A DNA stretch of 64,000 nucleotides from Calliopum simillimum (GCA_951812925.1 OX638370.1:120294897-120358896); one strand, 5' to 3'; shown: positions 43,104 through 55,517, numbered from the stretch's first letter. Program-made: numbers and translations. Notes: generated from the letters alone by a model not told the origin.

Positions 43104-43801
43104 CATAGGTAGGGAGGGTTCAGAGCGTATATATTTGAAAGCATCCGGAAGAAATTTTTGTAGATGGAGGTTATTTTTTCTTATATTGATGCTAAGATTG
43201 GTACCTGCTTTTTGTTTTAAGTATATATGTAGTCTCTGAATATTATCTTATATAAAATGGCTTAAAATACTTTCATATGAACTTCTGTATAAATTTTATA
43301 CAAAAAAGTTATTCAAGACTTTTATAAAGTGATGCTATAAAGTTCAAACCAAAATAGTTTAAATTATGTTTATAAGTTATGTGCATACATTTCATACGAA
43401 CAGGCATAAACGGTTTGCATACCAAATTGAAGCACAGAATTTATAGCAAGTTTGGTGTGGATCTGTATTCATTTTAATTTGGTTTGAATTTTACACTCAA
43501 ACTTTTTGCTGTGCAGTTCACATTGTTGCAATGTGTGTGTTTGAAAAACGCTTAAAAACATGCACCACGTCAAACAGAACCATTTTTTATCGCATTTAAA
43601 AATTATCAAAAACTTTCCTCGCATCAAAATTATATAAAAGTGTGATATAATTGTATTGTAATTAACTATGACTAAAAGAATTAGACGAAAAGCGTTGTAT
43701 CGCATCAAAATTTGCCAAAAAGAAAATTTTGAATTATTAACAGTTTTTTTAATTAATGTTAATTAATAAAAATCTGTTATTCGCTTAAATTGAATATTTC
43801 C
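43104..43801. other. Spacer upstream of serpin C
   Basis: No gene or repeat recognised before the promoter of serpin C. Confidence 0.45.
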
Positions 43802-43840
43802 TATAAAAGGACAGACTGAACTTGAAGTGTTTTTAGTGTA
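43802..43840 (+). promoter_or_regulatory. Putative core promoter of serpin C
   Basis: A strong TATAAAAG box at 43802-43809 is followed by an initiator-like TTTAGTGT (A at 43835) about 33 bp from the box start. The predicted 5' UTR is about 50 bp. Confidence 0.6.
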
Positions 43841-43886
43841 CTTTATCGGGTTTTTCAAAGTTTGTTCCAGAAAAAAGTTTGTAAAG

Positions 43887-46800
43887 ATGCAGCGACACAA
43901 GAAATTTGGTGGTAAGTCAATAAAGGCGCATAGCTAGGATTTTATGTAACATAAAATAGTTCTCAAGTTTCATATATGTAGAATTTTGTTGCCCCTTAAT
44001 CCTTCTATAAATCTCGATAAACTAGTTTAAAATGTGCATATTAAGCAAATACTACATAGAAAAGTATCGAAAATGAGTTGCAAAACTTAAAATTACATCA
44101 ATCGTTTATACTTTGATAACACTTTGCTCGAATCGGAGCATTTTTTTTTTAACATTGATGGGACCCATGTAGTAAACATAATTCGGGTATGTTGATTTCA
44201 ATGGTCAAAGTCATTTTTATGGTTTGGCTCTTGTTTTTGAGAAATTCAAGTTTGAAAATTTGACAAAAAAAAAAAATGTAATAAAAAACAGTTATTTTTT
44301 TTCCGTTTCAACAATTTTTTTTACGGGTACGTATTCAGTTTGGTTGATTTTTTTTTTTTTTAACTTATTGAGTGTTCACGAAAATCAAAGTACAGTAAAA
44401 TGTTAAAAAAATCTTTTTCATTGCCAAAATTTGGAGTTTTTTACACGCAAAAAACTGTTGTTTTACAAATTTATTCTATTTTTGATACTCTTTCTTGAGT
44501 TTTTAATGAAATTCAAACATTCAACGAGAAAAAGCAATCATTTATTCTTATGTCAGTGAATAATTTTATCGGTTGGTCATAGTTAAGTTACAAATCTAAA
44601 AAATCTATAACTGTGCCAAATTAAAGAAAGTAATATTTTGTAATGTATTTAAATTTTATGGTATGAAATAAGTGATGCCATGTAGGGTTAATGAAAGTGA
44701 CATCTGTGTCAGCTTGTTCTACTAATTTTGACATTAATAGGCACAGCCAACTTCACTTTAAAGTAAGAAACCATTTTGGAAATCATTAGATTGTTTGACA
44801 TCCGGCATTGATTTTGTGATTGTAAAAGAGACCGCCATTGTGAAAAAATATAAATCGAAAGAAAAATACTGATCTGCTGCTTTTATTCAATCCTTGCTGA
44901 CAACTAAAATTTAAGGAAAATTTACTATTCCGTCAAGCAAGCGTGGTGGGAAACCACGGAAGTGTATCATTTATACTTTGGTGAACATATACATACAAGT
45001 AGTTCGTGATGTAGAATGAGCCCTTCTATTATATGTACAGGATGCTTGGTACATGATCCAGAAGAATGTTATGCGTGCTTGAAGTCTAGAAAAAGCTAAC
45101 AAAATTTATTCAGTTGCAGTTGCCGCATTCAGGAAATATTCCCATTCAGACCAATTTCAATGAGTGAATATTTGCATCTATCATTGGAGAGCATTGAAAA
45201 ATCATCTGGAGAATTGTTTCAACTATCAAATGTAACTCCACAATGCAACCACATCGAACATACAAAATTTTTACAAAAAAAATATTTTTTTTAGCATTTT
45301 GCTGTACTTTTTGTAGGTATGAACACTTAATTGCTTACAAAAGTGAATAGTTTGAACAAACTGAATAGGTATCTGTTGAAATACCTGTTTTTTATAAAAA
45401 TTTTTTGTTTTTAGTCAAATTTTCAAACTTGAATTTCTCGAAAACAAGAGCCAAATCATAAAAATGACTATGACTATTGAAATCAGCGTGCCCTAATTAT
45501 GTTTACTACATGGGTCTCATCAATGATAGAATTTCCGACTAGCACAGTGTAATTTTAATAAGTTTCTTAAATTTTACTGAAGCCAAACTAAAATAGTACT
45601 TGCTGGTATTTTGTTAGAAATGCAAAAAATTATGCTTTGTTTTCACAATTTATCTGTTGGTGTAAAATTGATGGCATTTTCCTGAAAAAATTATATGGTT
45701 CGAATAACCGGTTATTATGGCTTAAAATGTGTACGACATTACTTTTGTCACCTTTTTAGACTTATTGCACTTGCAAAAGGAAAATATAAACTCTTTCGAG
45801 CCCAAAAATCTAGTTTTCGACCATTATAACTCAACAATTTTTTCTCCGATCCCAACAAGTAATACACAGTGAGCAAAAATCTTTAATTGACTTTTAAATG
45901 AAAAAGTTCCAAATTTAAATCGGATGAGCCGTTCTCTCTACAATCGGTTGAAGTGAAGTCATACCTTGAAAAACGGGTTTTTATCGAATATGGCAACACT
46001 GCATGAGCGAAAAAAATTTTTGTCTTAACTTTTTTAGCTCAACACACTCTAAGTAATCAAGGGACAATTTTTGTTGAAAAACAGTGTTGATGTCAAAATA
46101 CTTATGCCTTCGTACATTTTTTCGTTTATTTTAAAGAGCGAATGTGTAAAAATTTATGTTGTTTACAAATAATGGCATCTATGGAACTTATATATCATGC
46201 TGCTTATCTTGATATATGAATATCCTAAGTAGGTATAAGCCTAAATAAAGGAGTCTAAAATATGTTGATTTTTTTATTTGTCAAAATAATTATGCTGACT
46301 AGTGTAAGTTGAATGCAGTACTTTGTTGATTACTTTTAAGTAAGATAATGCTGAAGATTTGGCAATGTAGGCTCCAAGGGAGATTCATATTTGTTGTTGT
46401 TATTTTATTTTGAATTTTTGCATCACAACCGGAGGTATAAAATTTATTTATTTAATGAAAATTTGTTTCACTCATTAAGAAAACATGCCACTAAATTTTT
46501 TTATTATCCAATAAAAATTCGTACCACATCAATCGGTGATTACACTTAAAAGTAATTGTTCCCTGTACCAAAATAAATGGTGGCCCAATAAAGATTAAGC
46601 AAATAAAAAGTATTGTGCCTGGTCATTAATTTATTGAAAAACTCCTTCTCTTGAGTATATTCCCTTCTCGAGCGGGAGCATTTGCAATTAATTATTAGTA
46701 ATATAAACATCTGAGTTTCATTAAAAAATGATCATAACAAAGTAAAATTACAAAAATGCTGATGGTCCTCGCATTCAGCCAAATGAATCTCCAAATAATC

Positions 46801-49800
46801 AGACTTCGTAAGAAGCTGACGGAGTAACGATAATAAAAAACAAGTCAACGTGTGTCTTGACCTTCAAATTTTTTTTTTTTTAAATTTCGAACTTCGTGTA
46901 AGCTCTTAAAATTTTGTTGGAGTTTGTTAGTCTTTATGAACATAAGCTAGTAAGATGTAGTAGAAGCCCGATTTTGCGGGTTTTTTTAAAGAATTTTTTG
47001 TCAGGTAACTTTTCTTCCGCAATTTCGATTTATTCAAAGTCTGGTTGCAAAAGACAGACAAAGAAGAAAACTAAGAAGCTGTTTTCAATTTCTTATTAGA
47101 AAATACTGAGGATACTACTAGAACAAGTAACTTGGGTAAAAGTGCGCATAATTTTTGCATTATGTAGGTTTTTTGAAAAATAGAGATATTTGAGGTTAAT
47201 ATACGAAAAATTATTACTTTTGAGGTAAGTTGTACCCGTTTTATGGGATTTCAAGATGTCATCTTAAATCGGCCATAACTTTTAAAGGAAGTATCATATG
47301 GCATCTTTTAAGAACTCATTTTAAAGAAACAGATTAGAAATACTTATGTGATACATTTCGTATAAAAAATAAAGAAAATTTTTGCCGAAAACTTCACAAG
47401 ACAGCTGAATTGCCTAAGAAGTTGTGTCAAAAATCCAAGTTGTCATTTGATTCTGGTCCACCGTGATAGGTTTTATTCAGATTTCATAAAATTCCAAATA
47501 ATTATTAACAGTTAATTATTTATTTGAGTCCTTTTTTTTTGCTTTTAGCTAGTACCTATGTACTATTTATCGTTTTTACGTTTGCAATAAAAATGGCCGC
47601 CTTTAATTGTGATAGTTCTCAAAAAGAACTAACCACAGATCTCCTAGTCGCTGTTCGTGCAAATTGGAATCGTGTTCTATCACCCGCTTTGATACAAAGT
47701 AGTCTTCTAGTGGCAGCCATTGGCAGCAAAGAAAATAGCAAGACCGAAAGTGAATTAATGCAGGCTGCACATGTTAAAGGTCCCAAGGCGTCTTTGGCCA
47801 ACACACTCCAAAAACTTTCGCAAGACATTGAGTCTTACAATGAACTCTATGTGAATAATCGTTTGGACCTTCATAGGCAATTTAGACATTTGCTAAGTTT
47901 CAAGTCATCATATCGTAATTTTACTCAAAATGAGGAAAGTGCGAATGCGATAAATGAGAACCTGGCGGTTAGAACGAAAACCCAGTTCTCAACAGATGCG
48001 TTAATAAAAGCGTCGTATATGGATACCGATACCACTATGATTGCGGTAAATGCAGTTAATTTGAATGTCAGTTGGTGTAAAAAGTTTCAATATAACAAAA
48101 ATAATAACACAATACATGTAACTGGTCGCCACAAGTATGGTCGTTTAGCAAAATTAAATGCTACAGCCCTAGTGTTACAATTTCGCAAAAGCCAAAACGT
48201 ATTCGTAATACTATTCGCAGATGAAGCGTCGCAACTGATGCCCTTGCAAGCGAGATTACAATCTGTAGATGTCCTTAGAATCCCATCAGGGCTAAAGAGA
48301 AGACCAGTGAATTTGAATATACCTGCTTTCAAATTCCGGACCATTAACTCCGTAAATACTGCTACATTGGGAATGGTAAGATATTGGCAATAAAAACCAT
48401 TCGAAATTTAATGTTTTTACATTTCCAAATTTAGCTAAATGTTAGAAAGGCGCTTGCGGGAAAAGCTGAATTTGTAAACTTTTTCAAGCAACCATCAACA
48501 AGTTATCTAAAACTTTTGAAACAATATTCAGCCATTAATATTACCGCCAATGGAGTTGAGTTCGCATCGGCCACCGGTAAGTAAATAGTGATAAGCATGA
48601 CATACGTGGGCTGCTATATATATTTCTGGCCTAGGCAACACTAATGTCAATAGCTAAAATCTGGCAACACCATAATAAAGTTTGACATTTTTTAGCATAA
48701 ACGTACTCACAACGTTTTGATGTACAAGTGCTATTTGTTTTGTTTACAGTGAGTTAAGAAAATTAATTTTTCCATTGATAACACAGGTTTACAAAAATAA
48801 AAAAAATGTCATGGCGTTTTGATCAGACTATGTGTTTCCTAGGGACTTTGACGTCCTGAATCTGATTCCGGGTTCCGAGACCGTTTTTGATTACATATTA
48901 TTTTTAAGGACTAAGAATTCAATGATAAAAATTAGTTTCAGAATTTTAGCGAATTTATCACTAAACGACACATGACCATTTTGACCTCCATATGACCTTG
49001 AAATCTTTTTTCTCAGACGTTTTTGAAAAAAACGGACCCCGGATTCAGATTCAGGACGTCAAAGTCCCTAGGAAACACATTGTCTGATCAAAACGCCATG
49101 ACATTTTTTTTTTGTAAACCTGTGTAATGTAAGCGATTGATAAATTATGGGGTTGCCAACGAGAACAAACGCTTTTTACAACTAAGTGTTCATGCAAAAT
49201 CGAATGTTTTGAAGTGGAACTAATGCCCAAGGATGCCTCTATCCCACGGTATATCACATGACGATCTTGCATTATCAGTTCACGCACGGCATCAATGTTC
49301 TCTGGCACAACGGCCGTTTTTGGATGACCGTCACGGAACTCGTCTTTGAGCGAGCGTCGGCCACAATTGAATTCATTAAACCAGTTTTTTACAGTGCTAT
49401 AGGATGATGCTTTATCGCCATACAAAGGTTTAAGTTCATCGATGCACTCTTGTCGTGATAATGCACGTCGAAAGATGTGAAAAATGATCGCACGAAAATG
49501 TTCACGAGCTAATTACATTTAAGTATTTGCCAAATTGATTTTTGCAAGTCACTGTAAACAACACAAATGATGGTCGTACGTCAAAACGTTCTGAGTACGT
49601 TTATGCTACAAAATGTCAAACTTTATTATGGTGTTGCCAGATTTTAGCTAGTGATATTAGTGTTGCCTAGGCCAGAAATATATATAGCAGCCTACGTATA
49701 TATATTTTATTTTTGATCCTCATATACGAGTATGCTATTACTTTTATTGAAGATAATGGCTTTGCAGAACACGAAAATCGCATTTGTTTAACCTTTTGGG

Positions 49801-50440
49801 CAGAGATAATCGAAATTTTCGATTTTCGAGCACGCCACCCATGAAAAAATTTAAATCAAGTTGTAGTGAATGATGTGGAGGGATGCAAAGATTGGAAAAA
49901 TTGGTAAATTGTTGGCAATCTCTCCTCAAATAATTGTCAATTACTTGGATATTTGTTCTAAGAGATAACCTTGGTCTAGTCATTCTTTACAAAACTCGTC
50001 TAAAAAAAGTCCGAAAAATCAATAGTTTCAAAGTTACGGCCAGCTAAAAGGATTTGCCTTGTCTTAGACTTTTTTTAAGCCTGAATCATTTTGCCACATA
50101 GTTCTTTTTTAATAACACAAATTGCAAGAGAAGGGGTTCTTCAATTAATGCAACGTAACTAAACCTTTATGTCACCCTACATTTGCTGCTATTTATTTCG
50201 CTTCATGTTACATACAATGACGCAAGCTTTAGTTACGTTCTTTTTGGTTATATTTTTTTAACACAATTTAATTCAATTTTTTTCAATTTTCAAGGTGTAC
50301 AGTATGAATTAACCGACAGCTATGTAGAATATGCAGCAAAGGCAATGGACGAAGGCTCGGTCGGGACAAATCCCTTTTTCTTCTTTATTATAAAAGAAGG
50401 AAATATTTTGGCAGCAGGTAGTTCATATAATGGAAACTAG
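43887..50440 (+). CDS. Serpin C, secreted serpin-family protein (4 exons, 379 aa)
   Basis: Coding exons are 43887-43911, 47549-48375, 48435-48576 and 50295-50440 (phases 1, 0, 1). MQRHKKFG joins ASTYVLFIVFTFAIKMAAFNC as an export signal. Serpin blocks include LSPALIQSSLLVAAIGSK, DTTMIAVNAVNLNVSW, HKYGRLAKLNATALVLQF and the C-terminal NPFFFFIIKEGNILAAGSS. Of the paralogues it has the most hinge-like sequence: NGVEFASATGVQYE aligns with EEGTEAAAATGV, keeping P15 Gly, P13 Glu, P11 and P9 Ala and P8 Thr, but with Phe at P12. Inhibition is possible but not assured. The last exon is the shortest (146 nt), with an acidic loop (AKAMDEGSVGTNPF). It is closest to serpin D (TYVLFIVxTFA; TGRHKYGxLAxLNATA), which suggests a recent duplication. 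Intron 1 (3.6 kb) holds CACTA-like element 3; intron 3 (1.7 kb) holds a mariner. Confidence 0.93.
44120..45549 (+). mobile_element. CACTA-like element 3 with decayed coding remnant
   Basis: TAA (44117-44119) precedes the degraded left end CACTTTGCTCGAATCGGA; the right end TTTCCGACTAGCACAGTG stops at 45549 and is followed by TAA. Inverted arms of about 200 bp match those of element 2 (ACATTGATGGGACCCATGTA, ATCAGCGTGCCC). The plus strand at 44930-45240 carries the same broken coding segment as element 2: GKPRK, YHLYFGEHI, ICTGCLVHDPEECYAC (about 45031-45078) and MSEYLHLSLESIEKS. It lies in intron 1 of serpin C. Confidence 0.78.
45550..46974. other. Intronic sequence of serpin C without recognised feature
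   Basis: AT-rich. No coding sequence or inverted termini recognised. Confidence 0.4.
46975..47410 (-). repeat. Inverted copy of part of the 41058-43103 element
   Basis: GTAACTTTTCTTCCGCAATT, GCTGTTTTCAATTTCTTA and AAAAATAGAGATATTTGAGG match, in reverse complement, the sequence at 41380-41815. Element ends are absent, so it is a fragment. It lies in intron 1 of serpin C. Confidence 0.75.
48604..49697 (-). mobile_element. Deleted mariner with ~150-bp inverted termini in serpin C intron 3
   Basis: Long inverted ends run from about 48604 (GGCTGCTATATATATTTCTG ... GGCAACACCATAATAAAGTT ...) to 48755, and from 49545 to 49697. On the minus strand the transposase begins at 49517 with ATG followed directly by a stop, then REHFRAIIFHIFRRALSRQE, YGDKASSYSTVKNWFNEF, GIEASLGISSTSKHSILHEH and WQPHNLSIAY. 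Homology ends there, at the edge of the nested element, and no catalytic region remains on the other side. It keeps only the DNA-binding N-terminus and is not functional. Confidence 0.88.
48782..49124. mobile_element. MITE with CACAGG termini and TAA duplication, nested in the mariner
   Basis: CACAGGTTTACAAAAATAAA (48782) and the complement ending TTTGTAAACCTGTG (49124) are flanked by TAA on both sides (48779-48781, 49125-49127). The arms pair for over 90 bp, including ATGTCATGGCGTTTTGATCA and GGGACTTTGACGTCCTGAAT. The 3-bp TAA target matches the CACTA-like elements elsewhere in the window. Confidence 0.85.
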
Positions 50441-50812
50441 AAAATATGCAGATTTTGTTTAAATCTACTGAAAAGACTCTCCAAAAACCATTAAATTCTG
50501 AGCAACTTTTTTCCAAATATATATAAACCGCATATTTAGAACAATATTTAAACCCCTGCAGATAGTAAGAAAGTATTACTAATGCAGTATTCAAGTCTTT
50601 AAGTGCCAGTTTTATTTTTTGTTTTGGTTCATGTTCAGTAAGATAAATTAATATAACTTTCATAATTTTGAATTGCACTTAATGTATTTAATTTCAATGT
50701 GAAAATAATGTAAGAAGGCATTTTTAAGTTTGAGTCGAAAATCCAGTATTTAAAGTTTTATTATGCAAATTTAGAGTTTTATAAAAATAATTTCGTATCA
50801 TATGGAAATAAA
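50441..50812 (+). other. Probable 3' UTR of serpin C
   Basis: No earlier AATAAA is evident after the TAG stop. AATAAA at 50807-50812 is the likely signal, giving a 3' UTR of about 370 bp, longer than those of A and B. Confidence 0.45.
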
Positions 50813-53412
50813 TATATACAATACAGCTATAATGCATTTTTTTCTTTTTACTTATAGTCAAGACTTTATTTGTTCTATTTTAGGGGTATTTACGCGGGTA
50901 ATTGCATAAACTTTAAATTCCCAGACTTAAGTGTATTAACTCAATGAACGGCAACACTATTCACCCGCACGATCTGTAACTACTCGTTACAGTCAACTAT
51001 CAAAACTTGATATAAGTATGTACACCGCTTTTTAGTACTAGCGAGTGTTGCCGTCTCGCTCACTCGTATACAACAAGCATGGCTGAAAATTGCTCAGCAC
51101 AATTTCTAACTTGACGTTTTTAACAAGTCTAAAGTTCAAGTTGGGAAAAACTACACTCGTTGCATAAAACCCACACCGCAAACAACAGCAGCATTTTCTA
51201 ATTGTTATTTTAGCTTTAATTTTAATTTTTATGAAGTTTTAACCTCAAAAAAAGGTATAATAGTTTAACACAAAGTGCTTTTAGTTATCCTTTCTTGGAG
51301 TTTTTTCGCTTGCTGCGGGTTGAAGCTAGTTCCGGCTCATCGCTTCACTTTGGAGTGTAATATTTGTTATCAAAAGTGACTCATGGTCACGAAAATCGAC
51401 ACCAGGTCTTCAAAGACGACTCCTGATCAGCAGCATAATTCATGGTCATCTTCCGAAGCAGTGGATTAAATGTCATCGCCATCGCAGTGCATGCCCAGCA
51501 TGGTAAATACTCTTACACGGTCATCGTAGCCGCAGCAGCCAAAGCGGTGTCTCATTAAATGTGTCCCCTTTCAATTTGTTTTATATTTTTACACAACGAA
51601 AGCTATAAAATTGATTTTAAACTACAAAACGGATTTACATTTAATACAATAATATTTTTTTTACATTTTCCTTAAATAAATTAAAGTCATTGAAGTCTTG
51701 AATTTCACCACTGTGAGTATAAATAATCGATTCAAAAAAGCGCGAATGTAAAAAATCGATTGCAGTAAGAGAATTGCTTGATAATAATACATATAATAGG
51801 TTTATAAAACTATCAATGTATATTAAATAAAAACTCTTTCATTGAAGGCTTATAATTATTGTTATTTATATATCACAATTAGTAAGACGCTGTAAAGTCT
51901 AGACATAATTAAGTGCGCTGATATATTAAGTCCTTTAGAGATTCAATTGAGACTTAACTTCATAATATTACCAAATTAGACGGGTAAATATAAGTTACTT
52001 ATTTTGATATGTGAAAGTAAATTTGGCTGAATTCAGTCTTAAGCTTATAGCTTTGCGAGTGCGTTGCCGAGAATATTATACCAATAAAATAAGGATCATG
52101 ATACTTGCCACAGCATCATTCAAATCGAATTTGGAAGTGCAGAAAGCGAGCATTTTTAGGAAAAGCTCTGCTTTAATCAGAAGCAAAGCGACGAAAGTTC
52201 TAAAATGCATCGGACCTTGAAATATCCGAAAATTTAATAGAAGAGCTTCAAGTTCAAAATTCATAAGCTAACATTTGCTCTGAGCGAATCATATAGAATA
52301 GGGGAACTAGGATATCAGCGTGGCATGAATTTCTTGACATTGAATCATTGTGCAAACAAAATGCAACTGAGTGGAGTTTCACGCAACAGTCTACACAGTT
52401 TTTAGCTTTTAGTCCGTGATATCAATTTGTTTAGATATTTTCTTTCGATAATGTTTTCCCTTCTTGACGGAAAGCAACTGCAATCGTTAGTATTTCGAGA
52501 ATAGAAATTTTCAGTAAGAATACTTTTTTCCTTCAATTTTCGCCAAAAAATTACAGTGTTCTCCAGACAGTGAATCTCTGACCGTTACCGGTGTGCGGCA
52601 GTTTTTTTGCCGGCTCGTGGAAGATGTAAAAATGTATGACGTCGTTCCGCAAAATTATATTGTTGGTCTGCAGCTGCAAAAAGCCCCCAGTCTAGGCCCT
52701 GTCATTTGATTTATACAGCAAAGGTTAAAAAAAAGTGAAACCATATGGCCACGTCAATGCCACAACTAGATAACTCCTAAATTATCACTCTTGTGATATG
52801 TGGCCTCTGGTATTCTTCATGGTTTTGTGCACAATCCTGTCAAACCAGAGTTCTCTAAAATGGCAGCATTACAAAGTTATAAGAAGAAAACTAAACAAGA
52901 AAAGTCGAAATTCAGTGTAAATTAAAATTTTTTGAAATAATAAAATTGAACTACCCCAAAACTAGAAAGTTGGAATTGGCCAAATAAATCATAAATCAGC
53001 AAGCCCTCAGACTTTGTGAGAAGCTGATTAAGATAAAAAAGTGACTTGTTTCTTGTTTCTCTTAAAGTGATAAGTGCTTCTAACTGAGACTGCGCAGCAT
53101 AATCTTCAATACAAATTTTGAGATTGAACTAAGAGTACAGATGTTTCAAATCTACTCCACGTCGATTTGGTATTGCATTTATAGCTAGAATGTGAGCTCC
53201 CGGAACAATGCTAATCTCATTTATAAATTTTTGGCCAAGTTTACTTTGTGAACACCTTAGTCTATTTTATGAAGATGTCAACTCTTAGAAAGAATATGTA
53301 GTTGAAAACTGTTAGTCGGATCTAGTTTTGGGGATATAGCCATCGCAAGATGCATGTAAAGCTTTTTGAAAAACCGGTGCAAGTTATAACTCTTGGTTGG
53401 TTTTCAAATATA
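50813..53412. other. Gene-free interval between serpins C and D
   Basis: No gene is supported. The section at 51280-51560 is less AT-rich and rich in CATC/GCAG words but has no long frame. AGGGGAACTAGGATATCAGC at about 52300-52320 resembles a pogo-like end without a partner. Confidence 0.4.
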
Positions 53413-54742
53413 CTTTTATTTCATATATAGTACAATCATTTGGGAGAATAAAATGAAGTTACTTGGAATGTTTTGCGGGATTTTTGCAAATGAGTTATTT
53501 TATAGATTTCGATGTGCTCTTTCAGAATTTCAACTTTGCTACCTCGAGTCGTGTTCGCTCACGCCGCCATATTGGAAAAATGGCGTCCAAAATCAGTTTT
53601 TTACAAATATCTCTTTAACGGTTACATTTAGAGAAAAATATTGTGGCGAAATATTGTAATATTTGTAATATTTCTATAAAAATTACCTCTTAGTTGTTTT
53701 CGTACGATTTATAACTCAGGAGATATCCTAATTTAAAATATGGAAAAAATTAGTAAATTGTGCATGCCGCTTATGAGTAGGCACTGTGATGTGTTGAGCT
53801 TAAAATTGCAATAACTCATAAACGGTGAGTCACATGTTCAAAATAAAAACATTTGCTTATGGGGAATTACATCCAGTATAAGCTTTATTTTTTATTTTTT
53901 TCACATGAACTATAGTTTACGAGATATTTTTTGAACAAACCTGAAATTCGGAAAAAACCGTTTTTTCAAAATAGCTCCAAAACGGTTCGTCCTAGGAAAA
54001 AAATTTTTCATGCATTTTGTAGACCGTTCAATTCCCTATAAGGGTTTTTCCGAACTGTTTTTTCGTCAGACTTACCCTTCATGAGATATCGCGACTTGAA
54101 AATCATTCTAAATTGAACATAGTATGGAGCATAGTACAATGTTCAATTTTGAATAATTTTCAAGACGCGATATCTCATGAACGGTAAGTCGGATGGAAAA
54201 GAGTTTGGAAAGATCCTTAAAGGGAATTGAACGTTCTACAAAATGAGAGAAATTTATTTTTTCTGGAACGAACCTTTTCGGAACTATTTTGAAAAAACGG
54301 TTTTTTTCTAAATTTTAGGTTTGTTGAAAAAATATCTCCTAAACTATAGGTCATGTAAAATAAAAATAAAATAAAGCTTATACTGGAAGTAGTTCCCTAT
54401 AAATAAATGTTTTTATTTTGAACATGTAACTCACCGTTCATGAGTTATTGTAATTTTAAGCTCAACACATCACTGTGCCTATTTATAAGCGGCATACACA
54501 ATTTACTAATTTTTCCAAATTTTGAATTAGGATATCTCCTGAGTTATAAGTCGTACGAAAACATTTAAGAGGTAATTTTTATAGAAAATTATATATTTAT
54601 AAGCTATAATATTGCGCCACAATATTTTTCTCTAAATGAACCCTTAAAGAGATATTTGTAAAAAACTGATTTTGGACGCCATTTTTCCGCAAAACTTTCC
54701 AGGTAAAACTACCAAATGACTGTACTAATAAAATGTATTTTA
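53413..54742. repeat. 1.3-kb near-perfect palindrome
   Basis: The left arm (53413-54120) and right arm (54139-54742) are reverse complements around an 18-bp centre. Pairs include GAAAATCATTCTAAATTGAA / TTCAATTTTGAATAATTTTC next to the centre, ACATTTGCTTATGGG-like blocks, AAAATCAGTTTTTTACAAAT / its complement, and TAGTACAATCATTTGG / CCAAATGACTGTACTA at the ends. The left arm carries an extra ~90 bp at about 53480-53570. No coding sequence. Confidence 0.9.
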
Positions 54743-54886
54743 ATTAACAGCATCCTTCAAGAAAAATTCTCGAGAATATTTATTCATCATAAAGCCCATT
54801 ATTTTAGCTTCTACTCTTATATGTTTTTATAGATACCGTAAATCTGACAAAAACTTAGTTTTCTTTGACAGTTTTTGAAATATTAG

Positions 54887-55488
54887 CCGTATTCACGATC
54901 TTGTTACTTCGTAGAAAATGCAAATTTGCAAGAGTAAATAACTGTGAGCATACGTTGTTGTAAATAGCTATTGCATACGTTTCAGAACAGCTGTTTTTTG
55001 TTTTGCTGTCAAACACATTTTGAATTTAAAATTTATTTGATATCTTATTTTGAATTAAAAGTAAGTAATTTTATTGAATGCTTGTGGGTTATTTAGAAGA
55101 GAACAACAATTTTATTAATTATATACATACAGTATACAATATGTTTGTATGTGTATCTATTTTTGTACAATTTTTACAAAATTTATCTTTTTTTTTAAAC
55201 CAAAACGAAAAAGTTGAAATTAAATTTTATTTGTTTACATTTTAATTTCAATTTGTGACAAAAAAGGTTGTCAAAAACATAAAAGTCACTAAGCAATTGT
55301 GCCAATCACAAATGAAAAAAATAAAATAAGTCACAATAGACTATTGGAAATCAATCGTGCAATAGGTTTTTGTCTTGCAAATTTGGTCTTGCTTACAAGA
55401 CTCTTGCTTTTTAAAAATCAATAGAATTTGTTTTTGTAATTTCAAATAATTTTGCATTTGCTACGATGCAACAAGATCGTGAATACGG
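54887..55488. mobile_element. MITE-like element with CCGTATTCACGATC termini, copy 2
   Basis: Ends CCGTATTCACGATCTTGTTA... and ...CAACAAGATCGTGAATACGG. The interior is closely similar to 11146-11714 (CAAATTTGCAAGAGTAAATA, CGTTTCAGAACAGCTGTTTT, TGTCAAAAACATAAAAGTCA). The right end lies 30 bp upstream of the TATA-like box of serpin D. Confidence 0.88.
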
Positions 55489-55517
55489 TTATTGTAAATT
55501 AATAAAGTTATGCTCTC

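Noticed and set aside
51280..51560. Less AT-rich patch that might be an exon
   Set aside because: No frame longer than a few dozen codons, no convincing splice sites, no recognisable motif.
52300..52330. Left end of another pogo-like element (AGGGGAACTAGGATATCAGC)
   Set aside because: No matching inverted end found downstream.
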